Source: Halosaccharopolyspora lacisalsi (GTDB taxonomy: Bacteria > Actinomycetota > Actinomycetes > Mycobacteriales > Pseudonocardiaceae). Taken from it: 64,000 nt of DNA. Shown here piece after piece: positions 34,275-45,670 of this stretch. Every line of letters starts with the position of its first letter. Position 1 is the stretch's first letter. The notes beneath the pieces are model-generated. The model worked only from the letters and a program-made list of their open reading frames with translations. It did no database searches and was not told the origin of the DNA. The position numbers and the translations under genes are program-made. The stretch is from positions 213,501 to 277,500 of the forward strand of contig NZ_JACGWZ010000003.1 in NCBI RefSeq assembly GCF_014137975.1, given 5' to 3'.

Positions 34275-35672
34275 GTGACGACGGACGAGGAGAACCTGGC
34301 CGTGGCGGCACACCGGCGCTGCTCGGTGTTGCTGCGGCGCTGGCTGAGTGAGACCCACACTCCGGTGCGAGGGGGTCCGCTGCGGCTGCCCCTGGGGCCG
34401 ATACGGCTGCACGCGGAGGTCGAGTACGTCTCCCCGACAGGTGCGCACCGCTTCGGCCCGATCCGCGTCGTCGACGCCGAAGACCGCCCGCTCGCCATCG
34501 CCGAGCCGGGGCTGTTGTCGGCGGCGTTGTCGGCGGAGGCTCGGGCGCGTGCGGTGGCCGACGCCACGATCAACGCTGCCGATGCCGGATCGCTGGTGGA
34601 CTGGGCGCTGCGGTCGACGGGGGAACGTGACGCCGAGCTCGATCCGGTCGGCGCCGGCGTTCGCGAGTCCACGCTGCACGAACAACTCCGGGAGGGGGCG
34701 TGGACCCCGCCGCGGATCCTGGAGTCGGTCACCGACGGTGCCGAGGCCGAACGGTGGCTCTCCAAGCACGTCGAGACCGAACTGCTGCCGCGACTGTGCG
34801 CGTTGGAGTCTCCGGGCGAGGAGGCGACGGCCTCCCTGCTGAGCAGTGGCGTGCTCGCCGCCATCGGGGTGCTCGGCCGTTGCGGGGTGGCCGACGAGCG
34901 GGACCTGCTCGCCGTGCTCTCGGCCCAGCTGGACGCCTTCACGGACAGTCATCCGGAGCTGGATCCACTGCTGCGGAGCTGGCTGACCGGGCCGACCGTG
35001 ACGGATGTCGCCGTTGTGAACGGCTCCTCGCTGCGGTATCGGAGCCGGTCGGGCGAGATCCGCCCGGACCCGGTGCTCCACGAGATCGCGAATCCGCTGC
35101 GGCCGTTCAACGCGGCCTCCCCGAGGGTTCCCGGAGTGCCGTTGCCCGAGCTGGGCGAGGGGTGGTCGTTGCGTCCCGTCGAGCTCACCGGCGACGACGG
35201 TGGGCCGGACGCCGCCCTGGTGCACGAGTGGATGAACACCGAGCACGTCGCGGTCAACTGGAACCAGGCGTGGTCGCGGGAGGAGTGGCACACCGAACTG
35301 GCCACTCAGCTCGGTGGGTCGCACTCGCTGCCCTGCATCGTCAGCCTGGACGGTCGCCGGATCGCCTACGTCGAGCTCTACCGGGTGGAGCGGGACAAGC
35401 TCGCCGGGTGCTACCCGCGCCATCCCCGTGATCTCGGGGTGCACATCGCGATCGGTGACGATGCGGTGATCGGGCGCGGACTGGGTTCCTCGCTGCTGCT
35501 GGCCGTGGCCAGGGGGCTGCTGGAGGCCGATCCCGAGTGCCCTCGCGTGGTGGCCGAGCCGAACGTCCACAACGCGGCCTCGATCGCGGCCTTCGCCAAG
35601 GCCGGCTACACCCGGGAGCGCGAGGTGGGACTGCCGACGAAGAACTCGGCCCTGATGGTGCACCCCCGCTGA
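34275..35672 (+). CDS. Siderophore GNAT N-acyltransferase (IucB/MbtK-like) with N-terminal extension
   Basis: This is a 465-residue two-part protein. The C-terminal part (about 285-465) is an IucB/MbtK/RhbD-type N-acyltransferase: VHEWMNTEHVAVNWNQAWS (about 315-333), AYVELYRVERDKLAGCYP, DLGVHIAIGDDAVIGRGLGSSLL (about 391-413), VVAEPNVHNAASIAAFAKAGY and the terminal LPTKNSALMV. This family acylates N-hydroxylysine or N-hydroxyornithine. The first 280 residues are unrecognised. The GTG start has GGTGGGA upstream. The neighbouring NRPS and ornithine hydroxylase make N5-acyl-N5-hydroxyornithine the likely product. Confidence 0.82.
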   Translation: MTTDEENLAVAAHRRCSVLLRRWLSETHTPVRGGPLRLPLGPIRLHAEVEYVSPTGAHRFGPIRVVDAEDRPLAIAEPGLLSAALSAEARARAVADATINAADAGSLVDWALRSTGERDAELDPVGAGVRESTLHEQLREGAWTPPRILESVTDGAEAERWLSKHVETELLPRLCALESPGEEATASLLSSGVLAAIGVLGRCGVADERDLLAVLSAQLDAFTDSHPELDPLLRSWLTGPTVTDVAVVNGSSLRYRSRSGEIRPDPVLHEIANPLRPFNAASPRVPGVPLPELGEGWSLRPVELTGDDGGPDAALVHEWMNTEHVAVNWNQAWSREEWHTELATQLGGSHSLPCIVSLDGRRIAYVELYRVERDKLAGCYPRHPRDLGVHIAIGDDAVIGRGLGSSLLLAVARGLLEADPECPRVVAEPNVHNAASIAAFAKAGYTREREVGLPTKNSALMVHPR

Positions 35673-35769
35673 GTTCCGGGAGGGCGTGGCGCCGTACGCC
35701 CCGCGGTGCCGCAGCGGGGTGAGAGTCAGGGCACCGTGTCTCCTCCTGGCGAGAGCCGGACATGTGAAA

Positions 35770-35788
35770 TAAGGTTAGCCTTACTTCG
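35770..35788 (+). promoter_or_regulatory. Iron box upstream of the NRPS gene
   Basis: TAAGGTTAGCCTTACTTCG matches the IdeR/DmdR1 consensus at 13 of 19 positions and has its own internal symmetry (AAGG-TTAG-CCTT). It lies 30 bp before the NRPS start, where iron-bound repressor would block the promoter. Confidence 0.7.
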
Positions 35789-35818
35789 TTCGCCGGTTAC
35801 TTGGGAGAGACGCAGACG

Positions 35819-38800
35819 ATGCCGGAACCTTCAGGCGTGTTGCCGCTGTCCTCCGCGCAGGCGGGGGTGTGGTTCGCTCAGCAGCTCGACCGTGCGAATC
35901 CGATCTACAACACCGGCGAATACGTGGAGATCCACGGCACCGTCGACCCCGATGTGTTCCGGAGCGCTCTGCGCCGCGTCGTCGACGAGACCGAGTCGCT
36001 GCGGCTGCGCGTGGTCGAGGACGGCGACGAACCGGGTCAGGTGGTCGAACCCACCGTCGACGTCGACGTTCCGGTGCTCGACGTCAGCGCCGAGGCCGAT
36101 CCGGACGCTCGTGCGCTGGAGTGGATGCGTGACGACCTGGCCGAACCGGTCGATCCCACCACGGCGGCCAGTGGCCGCGGACGGCTGTTCACGGCGGCAC
36201 TGTTCGAACTCGGCGAAGGGCGTTGGTGGTGGTACCAGCGCATTCACCACGTCGCCATCGACGGCTACGGCTTCTCGATCGTCCTGCGCCGCGTCGCCGA
36301 GGTCTACAGTGCACTGATCGCGGCGGAGGAGCCCGGAGAGTCCCCCTTCGGGACGTTGGCCGAGCTGCTCGCCGAGGAGCACCGGTACCGCGATTCCGAG
36401 AAGGCACCCCGGGACGCCGCGTTCTTCGACGGCAAGTTCGCCGACCGGCCCGAGGCGACGCCCCTGGCGGGCCGGTTCCGTACCAGTGCCCACTCCTTCC
36501 TGCGCCAGTCGGACCGGCTTCCGGAGGAGGAGACCGGACGACTCTCGGAGGCCGCCGCCCGCAGCCGCACCATCTGGCCCGACGCCCTCGTCGCCGCGCT
36601 CGCCGCCTACGTGCACCGCATGACCGGCTCCCCCGACGTGATCCTCGGCGTTCCGGTCATGAACCGGAGGGGTTCCGCCGCGCTGCGCACTCCCGGCATG
36701 GTCGTCAACGTGCTCCCGCTGCGGCTGCACGTCGCTCCCGAGACCACGCGGGAGGAGCTGATCGACCAGGTCGCCCGCGAGATGCGTCAGCTTCGCAAGC
36801 ACCAGCAGCACCGCAGCGAGGACCTGCGGCGACGTTTGCGGATGCTCGACCGCCCGCTGTTCGGTCCCCTGGTCAACATCAAGACCTTCGACTACGACTC
36901 GTCCTTCGGGGACGCTCCCGCCACCGTGCACAACCTCGCCGCCGGGCCGGTCGACGATCTGACCCTAGCCGTCTACACCGACGGTGCCGAGCTGTGCTTC
37001 GAGTTCGACGCGAATCCCCGGGTCCACACCGAGCGGGACCTCGCCGCCCACCGGCAGCGGTTCCTGCGGTTCCTCCGCTCGTTCGGCACCGTCGAACCCG
37101 AGACCGGGATCGCCCGGATCGAGCTGCTCTCGGACGAGGAGCGCGAGCGGATCGTGCACGAGTGGAACTCGGGGACCGAGGAGTGGCCTGAACGAACCCT
37201 GCCCGAGTTGTTCGAGGAGCAGGCGGCGCGGACACCGCGGGCGACGGCCGTCACGTTCGACGCGGTGACGCTGACCTATGCCGAGCTCAACGCGCGGGCC
37301 AACCGGCTCGCCCACTACCTCGTCGACCACGGTGTCGGCCCGGAACACCTGGTGGCGCTGGCCCTGCCGCGTTCGCAGGAGCTGGTCGTCGCACTGATCG
37401 CGGTCGTCAAGTCGGGTGCGGCGTACCTGCCGCTGGATCCCGAGCACCCCGCCGAGCGGCTGTCCCACATCCTCGACGACGCCCGCCCCACCGTGTCGGT
37501 CAGCGACGTCGAGCACGCCCACCGCCTGCCCGAGTCCCTGACCCGATTGGTCCTGGACGACCCGGAGACGGCCGCGGCCCTGTCCCAGCACTCCCAGAAC
37601 GACCCGGGCCCGGGTGAACGGGGCAGACTGGCTCCCGAGCACGCCGCCTACGTCATCTACACCTCCGGCTCGACCGGCAAGCCCAAGGGCGTGGTGATCC
37701 CGCACGGCAACGTGGTGCGATTGTTCACCGCGACCGAACAGTGGTTCGGGTTCGGTCCGCACGACGTGTGGACCCTGTTCCACTCCTACGCCTTCGACTT
37801 CTCGGTGTGGGAGCTGTGGGGCGCCCTGCTGCACGGCGGTCGGTTGGTCGTCGTGCCGCACGCGGTGAGCAGGTCACCCCGCGAGTTCCTGGAGCTGCTG
37901 GCTCGTGAGCGGGTCACCGTCCTCAACCAGACACCTTCGGCCTTCCACCAGCTCGTCGAGGCAGACGGCGAGCACCCGGCCACCTCGGCGGAGCTGGCGC
38001 TGCGCTTCGTGATCTTCGGGGGTGAGGCGCTCGACCCCACCCGGCTCGGCGGCTGGTATCAGCGGCATCCCGCCGCACCCGCCCTGATCAACATGTACGG
38101 CATCACCGAAACCACGGTGCACGTCTCCTACGCCGAGGTCGGCTCCGGGGATCTCGACGACGAGGCCAGTCCGATCGGCCGGGGCATCCCGGACCTGCGG
38201 GTCTACGTGCTCGACGCGGGACTGCGCCCGTTGCCGCCCGGTGCGGTGGGGGAGATGTACGTCGGGGGAGCGGGTGTGGCCCGTGGATACCTGGGGCGGC
38301 GTGGGCTGACCTCGCAACGGTTCGTGGCCGATCCGTTCGGGCCGCCCGGTTCCCGGATGTACCGCACCGGTGACCTCGCCCGGTGGGACGAGACCGGAAC
38401 CCTGGAGTTCCTCGGCCGCGCCGACCAGCAGGTCAAGGTGCGCGGTTTCCGCATCGAGCCCGGAGAGGTCGAATCGGTCCTGAACGCGCATCCCGAGGTG
38501 GCCCGGGCGGCCGTGGTGGTTCGTGAGGACCGTCCCGGTGATCGCAGACTGGTCGGTTACACGGTCGCGCGTCCCGGTGGCGGACCGGATGCCGCCCGAC
38601 TGCGGTCCCACGCCGCCGAGTCCTTGCCGCACTACATGGTGCCCTCGGCGCTGGTCGAGGTCGACGAACTGCCCCTGACCGCCAACGGCAAGCTCGACAC
38701 CGAGGCGCTGCCCGTCCCCGAGTTCACCGCGGAGGCGGGTGGCCGGTCCGCGCGCACAGAGACCGAGGCGTCGCTGTGCACCCTGTTCGCCGAGGTGCTC

Positions 38801-41800
38801 GGTCTCGCCGAGGTGGGCATCGACGACGGCTTCTTCGACCTCGGTGGCCACTCCCTGCTGGCCACTCGGCTGCTGGCGCGCGTGCGCACGGAGCTCGGCA
38901 GCGACCCGACCATCCGGGCGCTGTTCGAGCACCCGACCGTGGCCGGACTGGCCGAGCAGTTGGAGCACGCGGGCGAGTCCGGCAGAGCCGAGTTACGGCC
39001 GGTGCCGCGCCCGGAGGTCGTGCCCCCGTCCTTCGCCCAGCGGCGGCTGTGGTTCCTGTACCGGCTGGAGGGGGCGAGCCCGACCTACAACCTGCCGATC
39101 ACCCTGCGCCTGTCCGGGGACCTCGACGAGGAGGCGCTGTGGGCGGCCCTCGGCGACGTCGTGGAGCGGCACGAGAGCCTGCGCACGATCTTCCCGGAGA
39201 CGCTGGGGCGACCACGGCAGTCGATCCTCGATCCCGAGCGGGCGCGACCGGTTCCGGCGTCCGTGCGCACCACCGAGTCCGCGCTCGACGAGGAACTGCT
39301 CACGGCGGCGGGGCGCGGCTTCGACCTCGCCCAGGAACCACCGCTGCGCACGATGCTGTTCCGCACCGGCGAGAACGAGTCCGTGCTGTTGCTGCTGCTG
39401 CACCACATCGCCGGTGACGAGTGGTCCATGGCCCCGCTGATGCGCGATCTCTCCACCGCGTACACCGCGCGGCTGCGTGGTTCGCCACCGGACCTGCCGC
39501 CGCTGTCCGTGCAGTACGCCGACTACACGATGTGGCAGTGGAACCTGCTGGGCGACGAGGACGACCCGGACAGCCTCGCCGCGCGACAGCTGGCCTTCTG
39601 GACCGAAACCCTGGCGGGCCTTCCCGACCAGCTCGAACTCCCCACCGACCACCCGCGCCCGGCGTCCCCCAGCCATCGGGGCGGTTCGGTGACCTTCACC
39701 GTCGACCCGGCGCTGTACCGGCGGCTGCGCCGGCTGGCCTCCGAGCACGGGGCCAGCGTGTTCATGGTGGTGCAGGCGGGAGTGGCGGCACTGCTGACCC
39801 GCCTCGGCGCGGGCACCGACGTTCCGGTCGGCACCCCGGTCGCCGGACGCGCCGACGAGAAGCTCGACGAGATGGTCGGCTTCTTCGTCAACAGCCTGGT
39901 GCTGCGCACCGACACCTCGGGTGAGCCCGGCTTCGGCGAGCTGCTCGACCGTGTCCGCGAGACGGACCTGGCCGCCTACGAGCACAGCGAGCTGCCGTTC
40001 GAACGGCTGGCCGAGGTCGTCAACCCGACGCGCTCGCTGTCGCGGCACCCGCTGTTCCAGGTGATGGTGGCCTACTGGACGGCCACCGACGCGATCCACG
40101 CCGAGTTCCCCGGCCTCTCGACCAGCGTGGAGACCTACGACGCGGGCACGGCCAAGTTCGACCTGGCCTTCAGCGTCACCGAGCGGGACGAGCACCTGGA
40201 CGGGGTGTTGCTCTACAGCGCCGACCTGTTCCGGCACGACACCGCCGAGGAGATGGTGCACCTGCTGCTGCGGCTGCTGGAGGGAGCCGCCGACGACCCC
40301 CGGTGTCCGATCGACCGGTTGGACGTCCTCGGTGACCGGCGAGAGCTGCTCGAGCAGTGGGGCGACGCCGTGGCCGAGGGCGACGACACGGCGCCGACCA
40401 CGTTCCCCGCCCTGCTGAGCGGGCAGGTCGAGCGGGAACCGCGCAAGGACGCGGTGATCTTCGATGACGTGCGGTTGAGCTATCGCGAGCTCGACGAACG
40501 AGTGAACTCGCTGGCACGGGTGCTCGTCGCGCACGGTACCGGGCCGGGCGACGTCGTCGGCGTCCTGCTGCCCCGCTCGCCCGAACTGATCACGAGCCTG
40601 ATCGCGGTCATGACCTCCGGAGCGGCGTACCTGGCGCTGGACCCCGACTACCCGGCCGATCGACTGCGCCACATGGTCGACGACGCGGGTCCGCGGCACA
40701 TCGTCACCGACGCCGCCACGGCCGCGAGTCTTCCCGACGTCGCGGGCACCCGGGCGCTGGTGATCGACTCCGAGCGGCTGCGGACGGAACTGGCGAGCGC
40801 GGAGGGCACCACGCTGAGCGACGCCGAGCGCACCAGCCCGCTGCGCGTCGACGACGCGGCCTACGTCATCTACACCTCCGGTTCCACCGGAACCCCCAAG
40901 GGCGTGGTCGTCGAGCACAGCGGAGTGGCCGGTCTCGTGGCGACCCAGACCCGCCGCGTCGGGGTCACCGCCGAGAGCCGGGTGCTGCAGTTCGCCTCGC
41001 CCAGCTTCGACGTGGCGTTCTGGGAAATGTGCATGGGCCTGCTCAGCGGCGGCACGCTGGTCGTCGTGCCGTCCGATCGGCGGGTTCCCGGTGAACCACT
41101 GGCCTCCTACGCACGCCGGCACCGGGTCACGCATCTGGCCGTGGGGCCGTCGGTGATGGGGATGTTCCCGACCGACACCGAGCTACCACCGCAGGCGACC
41201 CTGCTGTGCGGGGCGGAGAGGGTACCCGCGGACCTGGTGCTGCGGTGGGCGGGACACCACCGCATGCTCAATTGCTACGGGCCCACCGAAGCGACCGTGA
41301 ACTCGACGCTGTGGGAGTGCGCGCCGAGCGCTCCAGGGGCTTCGGTGCCGATCGGAGTGCCCGACCCGGGTACGCGGCTCCACGTGCTCGATCACTTCCT
41401 GCAACCCGTGCCGCCCGGTGTCGTGGGGGAACTCCACGTCGCCGGGACCGGCCTGGCACGGGGCTACCTCAACCAGCCGGGTGTGACCGCCGAGCGGTTC
41501 GTGGCCGACCCGTTCGGGCCGCCCGGTTCCCGGATGTATCGCACGGGCGACCTGGTGCGCTGGCGCCCGGACGGGGTGCTGGAGTTCGCCGGACGAGCCG
41601 ACGACCAGGTCAAGATCCGTGGCTTCCGGATCGAACCGGGTGAGGTGGAGGCCGTTCTCGCCCGGCACCCCGACCTGGTCCAGTCCGCGGTGATCGTCCG
41701 GGAGCGGGGGGCGGACAAGAGCCTCGTCGGTTACGCCGTACCGCGTGCGGGTGCCGGTCCGGACAACGCCGAACTCCGCCGCCACGTCGGTTCGGTGTTG

Positions 41801-42943
41801 CCCGACTACATGGTCCCCGTCGTGGTCGTGCTCGTGGACTCGCTGCCGCTGATGCCCAACGGCAAGCTCGACCGCGCCGCGCTGCCGGAGCCGGACCTGA
41901 GCGGGTCGGTGGGGGGGACCGTGCCGCGCAACCCCACCGAGGAGATCCTGTGCGCCCTGTTCGCCGAGGTCCTGCAACTGCCGACCGTCGGTGTCGAGGA
42001 CGGTTTCTTCGACCTCGGCGGGCACTCGTTGCTGGCCGCCGGGCTGATCGGCCGCATTCGCGACGAGCTCGGTGTGCAGCTCAACGTCGGCAGCTTGTTC
42101 GCCGCGCCGACACCGGCCGGACTCGCCGAGCGCATGGACGGCGGTACCGAGCGCGACGCGCTGGAGATCCTGCTGCCGCTGCGGGTCCAGGGCAGCAAGG
42201 AACCGCTGTTCTGCGTGCATCCGGCCGCCGGGCTGGCTTGGCCGTTCGCGGGGTTGATGAAGCACATCGACGCCGAACGCCCGCTCTACGGCATCCAGGC
42301 ACGCGGACTCGCCGAACCGGCACCGGTCGCGCCGACCCTGCGCGAGATGGCCGCCGAGTACCTCGAGCACGTTCGCGAAGTCCAACCGCACGGTCCCTAT
42401 CACTTCCTCGGCTGGTCCTTCGGCGGCGTCATCGCCCACGAGATGGGCACCCAGCTCCAGGCTCAGGGGGAGCAGGTGCGGTTCCTGGCGATGCTCGACT
42501 CCTACCCGAAGGACGTGTGGGACGTACTGCCCACCGAGCAGGAAGCGCTCTGGGCACTGCTCTACATGGCCGGCTACGACCTCTCGGTCTTCTCCGACGG
42601 TCCGCTGCGGCGGTCGGACGTGCTGGAGGCGCTCTCGGACGAGAGCAGCGCGCTGGCGAACCTGGCCGAACACACCGTCGACGCGATCATCGACAACTTC
42701 GCCAACTGCGCGGTTCTGGAGAACACGGCCGACCACGACAAGTTCCGCGGTGACGTGCTGTTCTTCACCGCCACGGTGAACCCGGCCAAGGAGTCGCTGA
42801 CCGCGGGGATGTGGCAGCCCTACGTCGAGGGCGACGTGGACGACCACGACATCGCCTGCGAGCACAAGGACATGACCCAGCCCGGTCCGCTCGCCGAGAT
42901 CGCCGCCGTCGTCGAGCAGCGCCTGCACCGGACCGAATCGTGA
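35819..42943 (+). CDS. Two-module siderophore NRPS: C-A(Thr)-T-C-A(hydroxyornithine)-T-TE
   Basis: This is a 2374-residue peptide synthetase. C1 (about 8-430, HHVAIDG at 142) is most like the first C domain of EntF/DhbF, which accepts a dihydroxybenzoyl group. A1 (about 455-940, [11 protein letters not shown] at 613) has hand-read code DFWNIGMVHK, the threonine code. T1 has GGHSLLA at about 1007. C2 (HHIAGDEWS at about 1195) precedes A2 (about 1510-1990), code DVWALGCVNK, close to what I recall as an N5-hydroxyornithine code. T2 (about 2066) and a TE with GWSFGG (about 2197) end the protein. No epimerase. ATG 35819 was preferred over TTG 35801 because GGGAG lies in front of it. MbtH follows 29 bp later. 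Confidence 0.9.
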   Translation: MPEPSGVLPLSSAQAGVWFAQQLDRANPIYNTGEYVEIHGTVDPDVFRSALRRVVDETESLRLRVVEDGDEPGQVVEPTVDVDVPVLDVSAEADPDARALEWMRDDLAEPVDPTTAASGRGRLFTAALFELGEGRWWWYQRIHHVAIDGYGFSIVLRRVAEVYSALIAAEEPGESPFGTLAELLAEEHRYRDSEKAPRDAAFFDGKFADRPEATPLAGRFRTSAHSFLRQSDRLPEEETGRLSEAAARSRTIWPDALVAALAAYVHRMTGSPDVILGVPVMNRRGSAALRTPGMVVNVLPLRLHVAPETTREELIDQVAREMRQLRKHQQHRSEDLRRRLRMLDRPLFGPLVNIKTFDYDSSFGDAPATVHNLAAGPVDDLTLAVYTDGAELCFEFDANPRVHTERDLAAHRQRFLRFLRSFGTVEPETGIARIELLSDEERERIVHEWNSGTEEWPERTLPELFEEQAARTPRATAVTFDAVTLTYAELNARANRLAHYLVDHGVGPEHLVALALPRSQELVVALIAVVKSGAAYLPLDPEHPAERLSHILDDARPTVSVSDVEHAHRLPESLTRLVLDDPETAAALSQHSQNDPGPGERGRLAPEHAAYVIYTSGSTGKPKGVVIPHGNVVRLFTATEQWFGFGPHDVWTLFHSYAFDFSVWELWGALLHGGRLVVVPHAVSRSPREFLELLARERVTVLNQTPSAFHQLVEADGEHPATSAELALRFVIFGGEALDPTRLGGWYQRHPAAPALINMYGITETTVHVSYAEVGSGDLDDEASPIGRGIPDLRVYVLDAGLRPLPPGAVGEMYVGGAGVARGYLGRRGLTSQRFVADPFGPPGSRMYRTGDLARWDETGTLEFLGRADQQVKVRGFRIEPGEVESVLNAHPEVARAAVVVREDRPGDRRLVGYTVARPGGGPDAARLRSHAAESLPHYMVPSALVEVDELPLTANGKLDTEALPVPEFTAEAGGRSARTETEASLCTLFAEVLGLAEVGIDDGFFDLGGHSLLATRLLARVRTELGSDPTIRALFEHPTVAGLAEQLEHAGESGRAELRPVPRPEVVPPSFAQRRLWFLYRLEGASPTYNLPITLRLSGDLDEEALWAALGDVVERHESLRTIFPETLGRPRQSILDPERARPVPASVRTTESALDEELLTAAGRGFDLAQEPPLRTMLFRTGENESVLLLLLHHIAGDEWSMAPLMRDLSTAYTARLRGSPPDLPPLSVQYADYTMWQWNLLGDEDDPDSLAARQLAFWTETLAGLPDQLELPTDHPRPASPSHRGGSVTFTVDPALYRRLRRLASEHGASVFMVVQAGVAALLTRLGAGTDVPVGTPVAGRADEKLDEMVGFFVNSLVLRTDTSGEPGFGELLDRVRETDLAAYEHSELPFERLAEVVNPTRSLSRHPLFQVMVAYWTATDAIHAEFPGLSTSVETYDAGTAKFDLAFSVTERDEHLDGVLLYSADLFRHDTAEEMVHLLLRLLEGAADDPRCPIDRLDVLGDRRELLEQWGDAVAEGDDTAPTTFPALLSGQVEREPRKDAVIFDDVRLSYRELDERVNSLARVLVAHGTGPGDVVGVLLPRSPELITSLIAVMTSGAAYLALDPDYPADRLRHMVDDAGPRHIVTDAATAASLPDVAGTRALVIDSERLRTELASAEGTTLSDAERTSPLRVDDAAYVIYTSGSTGTPKGVVVEHSGVAGLVATQTRRVGVTAESRVLQFASPSFDVAFWEMCMGLLSGGTLVVVPSDRRVPGEPLASYARRHRVTHLAVGPSVMGMFPTDTELPPQATLLCGAERVPADLVLRWAGHHRMLNCYGPTEATVNSTLWECAPSAPGASVPIGVPDPGTRLHVLDHFLQPVPPGVVGELHVAGTGLARGYLNQPGVTAERFVADPFGPPGSRMYRTGDLVRWRPDGVLEFAGRADDQVKIRGFRIEPGEVEAVLARHPDLVQSAVIVRERGADKSLVGYAVPRAGAGPDNAELRRHVGSVLPDYMVPVVVVLVDSLPLMPNGKLDRAALPEPDLSGSVGGTVPRNPTEEILCALFAEVLQLPTVGVEDGFFDLGGHSLLAAGLIGRIRDELGVQLNVGSLFAAPTPAGLAERMDGGTERDALEILLPLRVQGSKEPLFCVHPAAGLAWPFAGLMKHIDAERPLYGIQARGLAEPAPVAPTLREMAAEYLEHVREVQPHGPYHFLGWSFGGVIAHEMGTQLQAQGEQVRFLAMLDSYPKDVWDVLPTEQEALWALLYMAGYDLSVFSDGPLRRSDVLEALSDESSALANLAEHTVDAIIDNFANCAVLENTADHDKFRGDVLFFTATVNPAKESLTAGMWQPYVEGDVDDHDIACEHKDMTQPGPLAEIAAVVEQRLHRTES

Positions 42944-42972
42944 AACCGCGACAACCCGCTAAGGAGGTGGAG

Positions 42973-43230
42973 ATGACCAATCCGTTCGACGACCCCGATG
43001 CGTCGTACTACGCCCTGGTCAACGACCAGGACCAGTACTCGCTGTGGCCGTGCTCGGTGGAAGTGCCCGCAGGTTGGACCATCACGCACGGTCCGGCCGG
43101 CAAGCAGGCGTGTCTGGAGCACATCGAGAGCTCCTGGACGGACATGCGCCCCGCCGGCGCGCAGCGGCCCCCGGCGGCGCGAGTCGATCCCACGACTCCG
43201 TCGTCCTCCGCCGCGCAAGCCTCGAACTGA
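42973..43230 (+). CDS. MbtH-family NRPS accessory protein
   Basis: The protein has 85 residues with the full MbtH signature: NDQDQYSLWPC (about 16-26), VPAGWTITHGPAGKQACLEHI (two blocks, about 30-50) and SSWTDMRPAG. MbtH proteins bind adenylation domains and are often needed for their folding and activity, here surely those of the adjacent NRPS. The start has AAGGAGG six bases upstream, the strongest ribosome site in the cluster. The last 25 residues are a variable Pro/Ala/Ser tail. Confidence 0.95.
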   Translation: MTNPFDDPDASYYALVNDQDQYSLWPCSVEVPAGWTITHGPAGKQACLEHIESSWTDMRPAGAQRPPAARVDPTTPSSSAAQASN

Positions 43231-43240
43231 AAGTACCGGG

Positions 43241-44695
43241 ATGCTCAAGCGGTTGACGGGCAAGGCGAGCCCGAAGGTCGCGGTGTGCGTGGTCTACGTC
43301 GCCGCGATGTTCATGAACGGTATGGACGCCACGATCGTCAACGTGGCCTTGCCGACGATCAGTGACAGCTTCGCCGTGACGCCCAGCGCCGCCAGTGCGG
43401 TCAATGTCGCGTACCTGGTCAGTCTGGCCGTGTGCATACCGATGTCGGGATGGCTGGGCGACCGCTTCGGTACCAAGAGGACGTTTCTGGCCGCGTTCGG
43501 CGCCTTCGTCGTCGCCTCCGCCCTGTGCGGCGCGGCCCAGGACCTCACCCAGCTCACGCTGGCCCGCCTGCTCCAGGGTGCGGGTGGCGGTGTGATGAGC
43601 CCGGTGGCGCTGACGATGCTGTTCCGCGCCTATCCCGCCGAGGAGCGGGTCCGGATCTCGCGGGTGCTGATCCTGCCCACCGCCGTGGCTCCTGCGCTGG
43701 GGCCGGTGCTGGGTGGTCTGTTCGTCGAGCACCTCACCTGGCGGTGGGGTTTCTACGTCAACGTGCCCGTCGGCGTGCTGGCACTGGTGTTCGGTGCGTT
43801 CACGCTGGCCGAGCACGTCGAGTCCGGGAACAAGCGCTTCGACCTGCTCGGCTTCGCGCTGGCCGCGCCGGGCCTGGGGCTGGTGATGTACGCGCTGGAA
43901 ACGGTCGGCCACCGGGGCCTGTTCGCCCCGGACGTCTGGGGATTCGCGCTCGCGGGCCTGGTGTGCCTGGGAGTGCTGGTGTTCTCGCAGCTCCGGATCC
44001 GGGACCCCATGCTCGAACTGGGACTGTTCACCGACGCGAACTTCCGGCGGGGCAGCATCCTGCTGTGCCTGTGCATGGTGGGTTTCCTCGGAACCCTCTA
44101 CGCCTTCACCCTGATGTACCAGACGGCGCTGGGTGCCTCCGCGTGGGAGACCGGGCTGGTGACGCTGCCCAAGGCGGTCGGGTTGATGGCCGCTTCACAG
44201 GTGGTCACACGACTGCATCCGAAGGTGGGGCCACGCGGAATCATCGCCGCGGCGATGTTCGGTGCCGCCGTCTCGTTCGCGCTGATGAACACGGTTCACG
44301 CGGATACTCCGTTGTGGATGGTGGGTGGCATCCAACTGGCTTCGGGCTTCTTCGTCGGGGCGGCCTCGATCGAGCTCCAGGTCGTCGCCTTCACCACCAT
44401 CAGTCACTCGGAAACCGGTGGTGCCTCCACTTTGTTCAACGTGCAGCGCCAAGTCGGCAGCGCGCTGGGAGTGGCGCTCATCGCCGGTGTGCTGGCCGTG
44501 GTGGGGACCAGCACACTCGACAGTGCGGGCAACCCGGTGCCGAACTTGGCGGCCTACCACGCCGGAATGCTGGTCGCGGCCGGTTTCGCCCTGGTCTGCG
44601 TGCCGCTGGCGTTGCGCCTCGGCGGCCCGCGGCGGCGGGTGGTGCCCACCAGGATGGAGGAAGCCACCGCCGAGGAGTCGATGAACGGCCACTGA
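43241..44695 (+). CDS. MFS drug/siderophore exporter (DHA2, 14-helix)
   Basis: This is a 484-residue EmrB/QacA-type transporter. It shows the first-helix motif MFMNGMDATIVNVALPTI (about 16-35), motif A as GWLGDRFGTKRTFL (about 66-79), motif C as APALGPVLGGL (about 149-159) and about fourteen spans. It sits ten bases after mbtH in the siderophore operon, so export of the siderophore is the likely job. No strong ribosome site precedes ATG 43241, which suggests coupling to mbtH. Substrate inferred from context. Confidence 0.85.
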   Translation: MLKRLTGKASPKVAVCVVYVAAMFMNGMDATIVNVALPTISDSFAVTPSAASAVNVAYLVSLAVCIPMSGWLGDRFGTKRTFLAAFGAFVVASALCGAAQDLTQLTLARLLQGAGGGVMSPVALTMLFRAYPAEERVRISRVLILPTAVAPALGPVLGGLFVEHLTWRWGFYVNVPVGVLALVFGAFTLAEHVESGNKRFDLLGFALAAPGLGLVMYALETVGHRGLFAPDVWGFALAGLVCLGVLVFSQLRIRDPMLELGLFTDANFRRGSILLCLCMVGFLGTLYAFTLMYQTALGASAWETGLVTLPKAVGLMAASQVVTRLHPKVGPRGIIAAAMFGAAVSFALMNTVHADTPLWMVGGIQLASGFFVGAASIELQVVAFTTISHSETGGASTLFNVQRQVGSALGVALIAGVLAVVGTSTLDSAGNPVPNLAAYHAGMLVAAGFALVCVPLALRLGGPRRRVVPTRMEEATAEESMNGH

Positions 44696-44738
44696 ACCGG
44701 CGATGTGCCTCACCGAGGGGAAGACAACAACCGTGTTC

Positions 44739-44757
44739 TATGGTTAGGCTAGCCTTA
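44739..44757 (+). promoter_or_regulatory. Iron box upstream of the siderophore-interacting protein gene
   Basis: TATGGTTAGGCTAGCCTTA agrees with the IdeR/DmdR1 consensus at 15 of 19 positions, the best of the three boxes in this locus. It lies 42 bp before the reductase start, separating it from the NRPS-mbtH-exporter transcript. Confidence 0.8.
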
Positions 44758-44799
44758 TTACGTTCTTTCGACGGTGAGCCAGGAAGGAAGACGTGGCCG

Positions 44800-45633
44800 A
44801 TGACAGCGCAGCGAGCTCCTCGTGCTTCGCACCCCCGTCCGCCCGCACGCACGCTCCAGGTGCTCCGGACGACCGACCTGAGCCCGTCGATGCGGCGGGT
44901 CACGTTGGGCGGTGACGAGCTGGAGGGGTTCCTGGACGAGCACAACGGCCCGAACGTCAAGGTCTTCGTTCCCCGGGAGGGGCAGCGGCGGCCCGTGCTG
45001 CCCGCGCTGGACCGCGAGACCGGCCGCTACCGGTGGCCGGACCCGTCCGAACGCCCCACCATGCGCACCTACACGGTTCGCCGCTACGACGAGACGCGGG
45101 GCGAACTCGACGTGGACTTCGTGATGCACGGCGACCACGGCGTGGCCGCCTCCTGGGCCAAGCGCGCCCGTCCCGGCGACTTCCTGGGCATCATGGGTCC
45201 CGGCGGCAAGACCTGCCCCCGAGCCGACTGGTACCTGCTCGTCGGCGACCAGACCGCCCTGCCCGCGATCGCCTCGATCATCGAACGACTGCCCGTCACG
45301 GCACGGGGGCAGGTGTTCGTCGAGGTCGCCGACGCCGCCGAGCAGCAGGACATCCAGTGTCCTCCGGACCTGAAGCTGACCTGGTTGCACCGCGACGGCA
45401 TCGAGCCCGGACGTTCCACGCTGCTGGACCAGGCGGTCCGCGGCGTCGACATTCCCGAGGGCCAGGACGTGTCCACGTGGGTTTCCGGGGAGTCCGCGAT
45501 GGTGCGCGGAATTCGCAGGCACCTGCGCAACGACCGCGGGCTGGACGCGAGCTCGGTGCTGGCCGTCGGGTACTGGAAGTACGGAATGGCCGAACCCGAC
45601 TACCACGATCGCTACAACCACGATCGCGACTGA
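44800..45633 (+). CDS. Siderophore-interacting protein (FAD-dependent ferric-siderophore reductase)
   Basis: This is a 277-residue ViuB/YqjH-type SIP. The FAD motif is RTYTVRRYD (about 89-97), the phosphate loop is GIMGPGGKT (about 129-137), the NAD(P) domain carries YLLVGDQTALPAIASII (about 145-161), and the family ending SVLAVGYWKYGMAEPDYHD (about 250-268). SIPs release iron from imported siderophores by reduction. AGGAAGGAAG lies nine bases before the ATG. It has its own iron box, so it is a separate iron-repressed transcript within the siderophore locus. Confidence 0.92.
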   Translation: MTAQRAPRASHPRPPARTLQVLRTTDLSPSMRRVTLGGDELEGFLDEHNGPNVKVFVPREGQRRPVLPALDRETGRYRWPDPSERPTMRTYTVRRYDETRGELDVDFVMHGDHGVAASWAKRARPGDFLGIMGPGGKTCPRADWYLLVGDQTALPAIASIIERLPVTARGQVFVEVADAAEQQDIQCPPDLKLTWLHRDGIEPGRSTLLDQAVRGVDIPEGQDVSTWVSGESAMVRGIRRHLRNDRGLDASSVLAVGYWKYGMAEPDYHDRYNHDRD

Positions 45634-45670
45634 GGAGTGCTTTCGCAATGGCTTGCGTAGCTGTGCGGGT

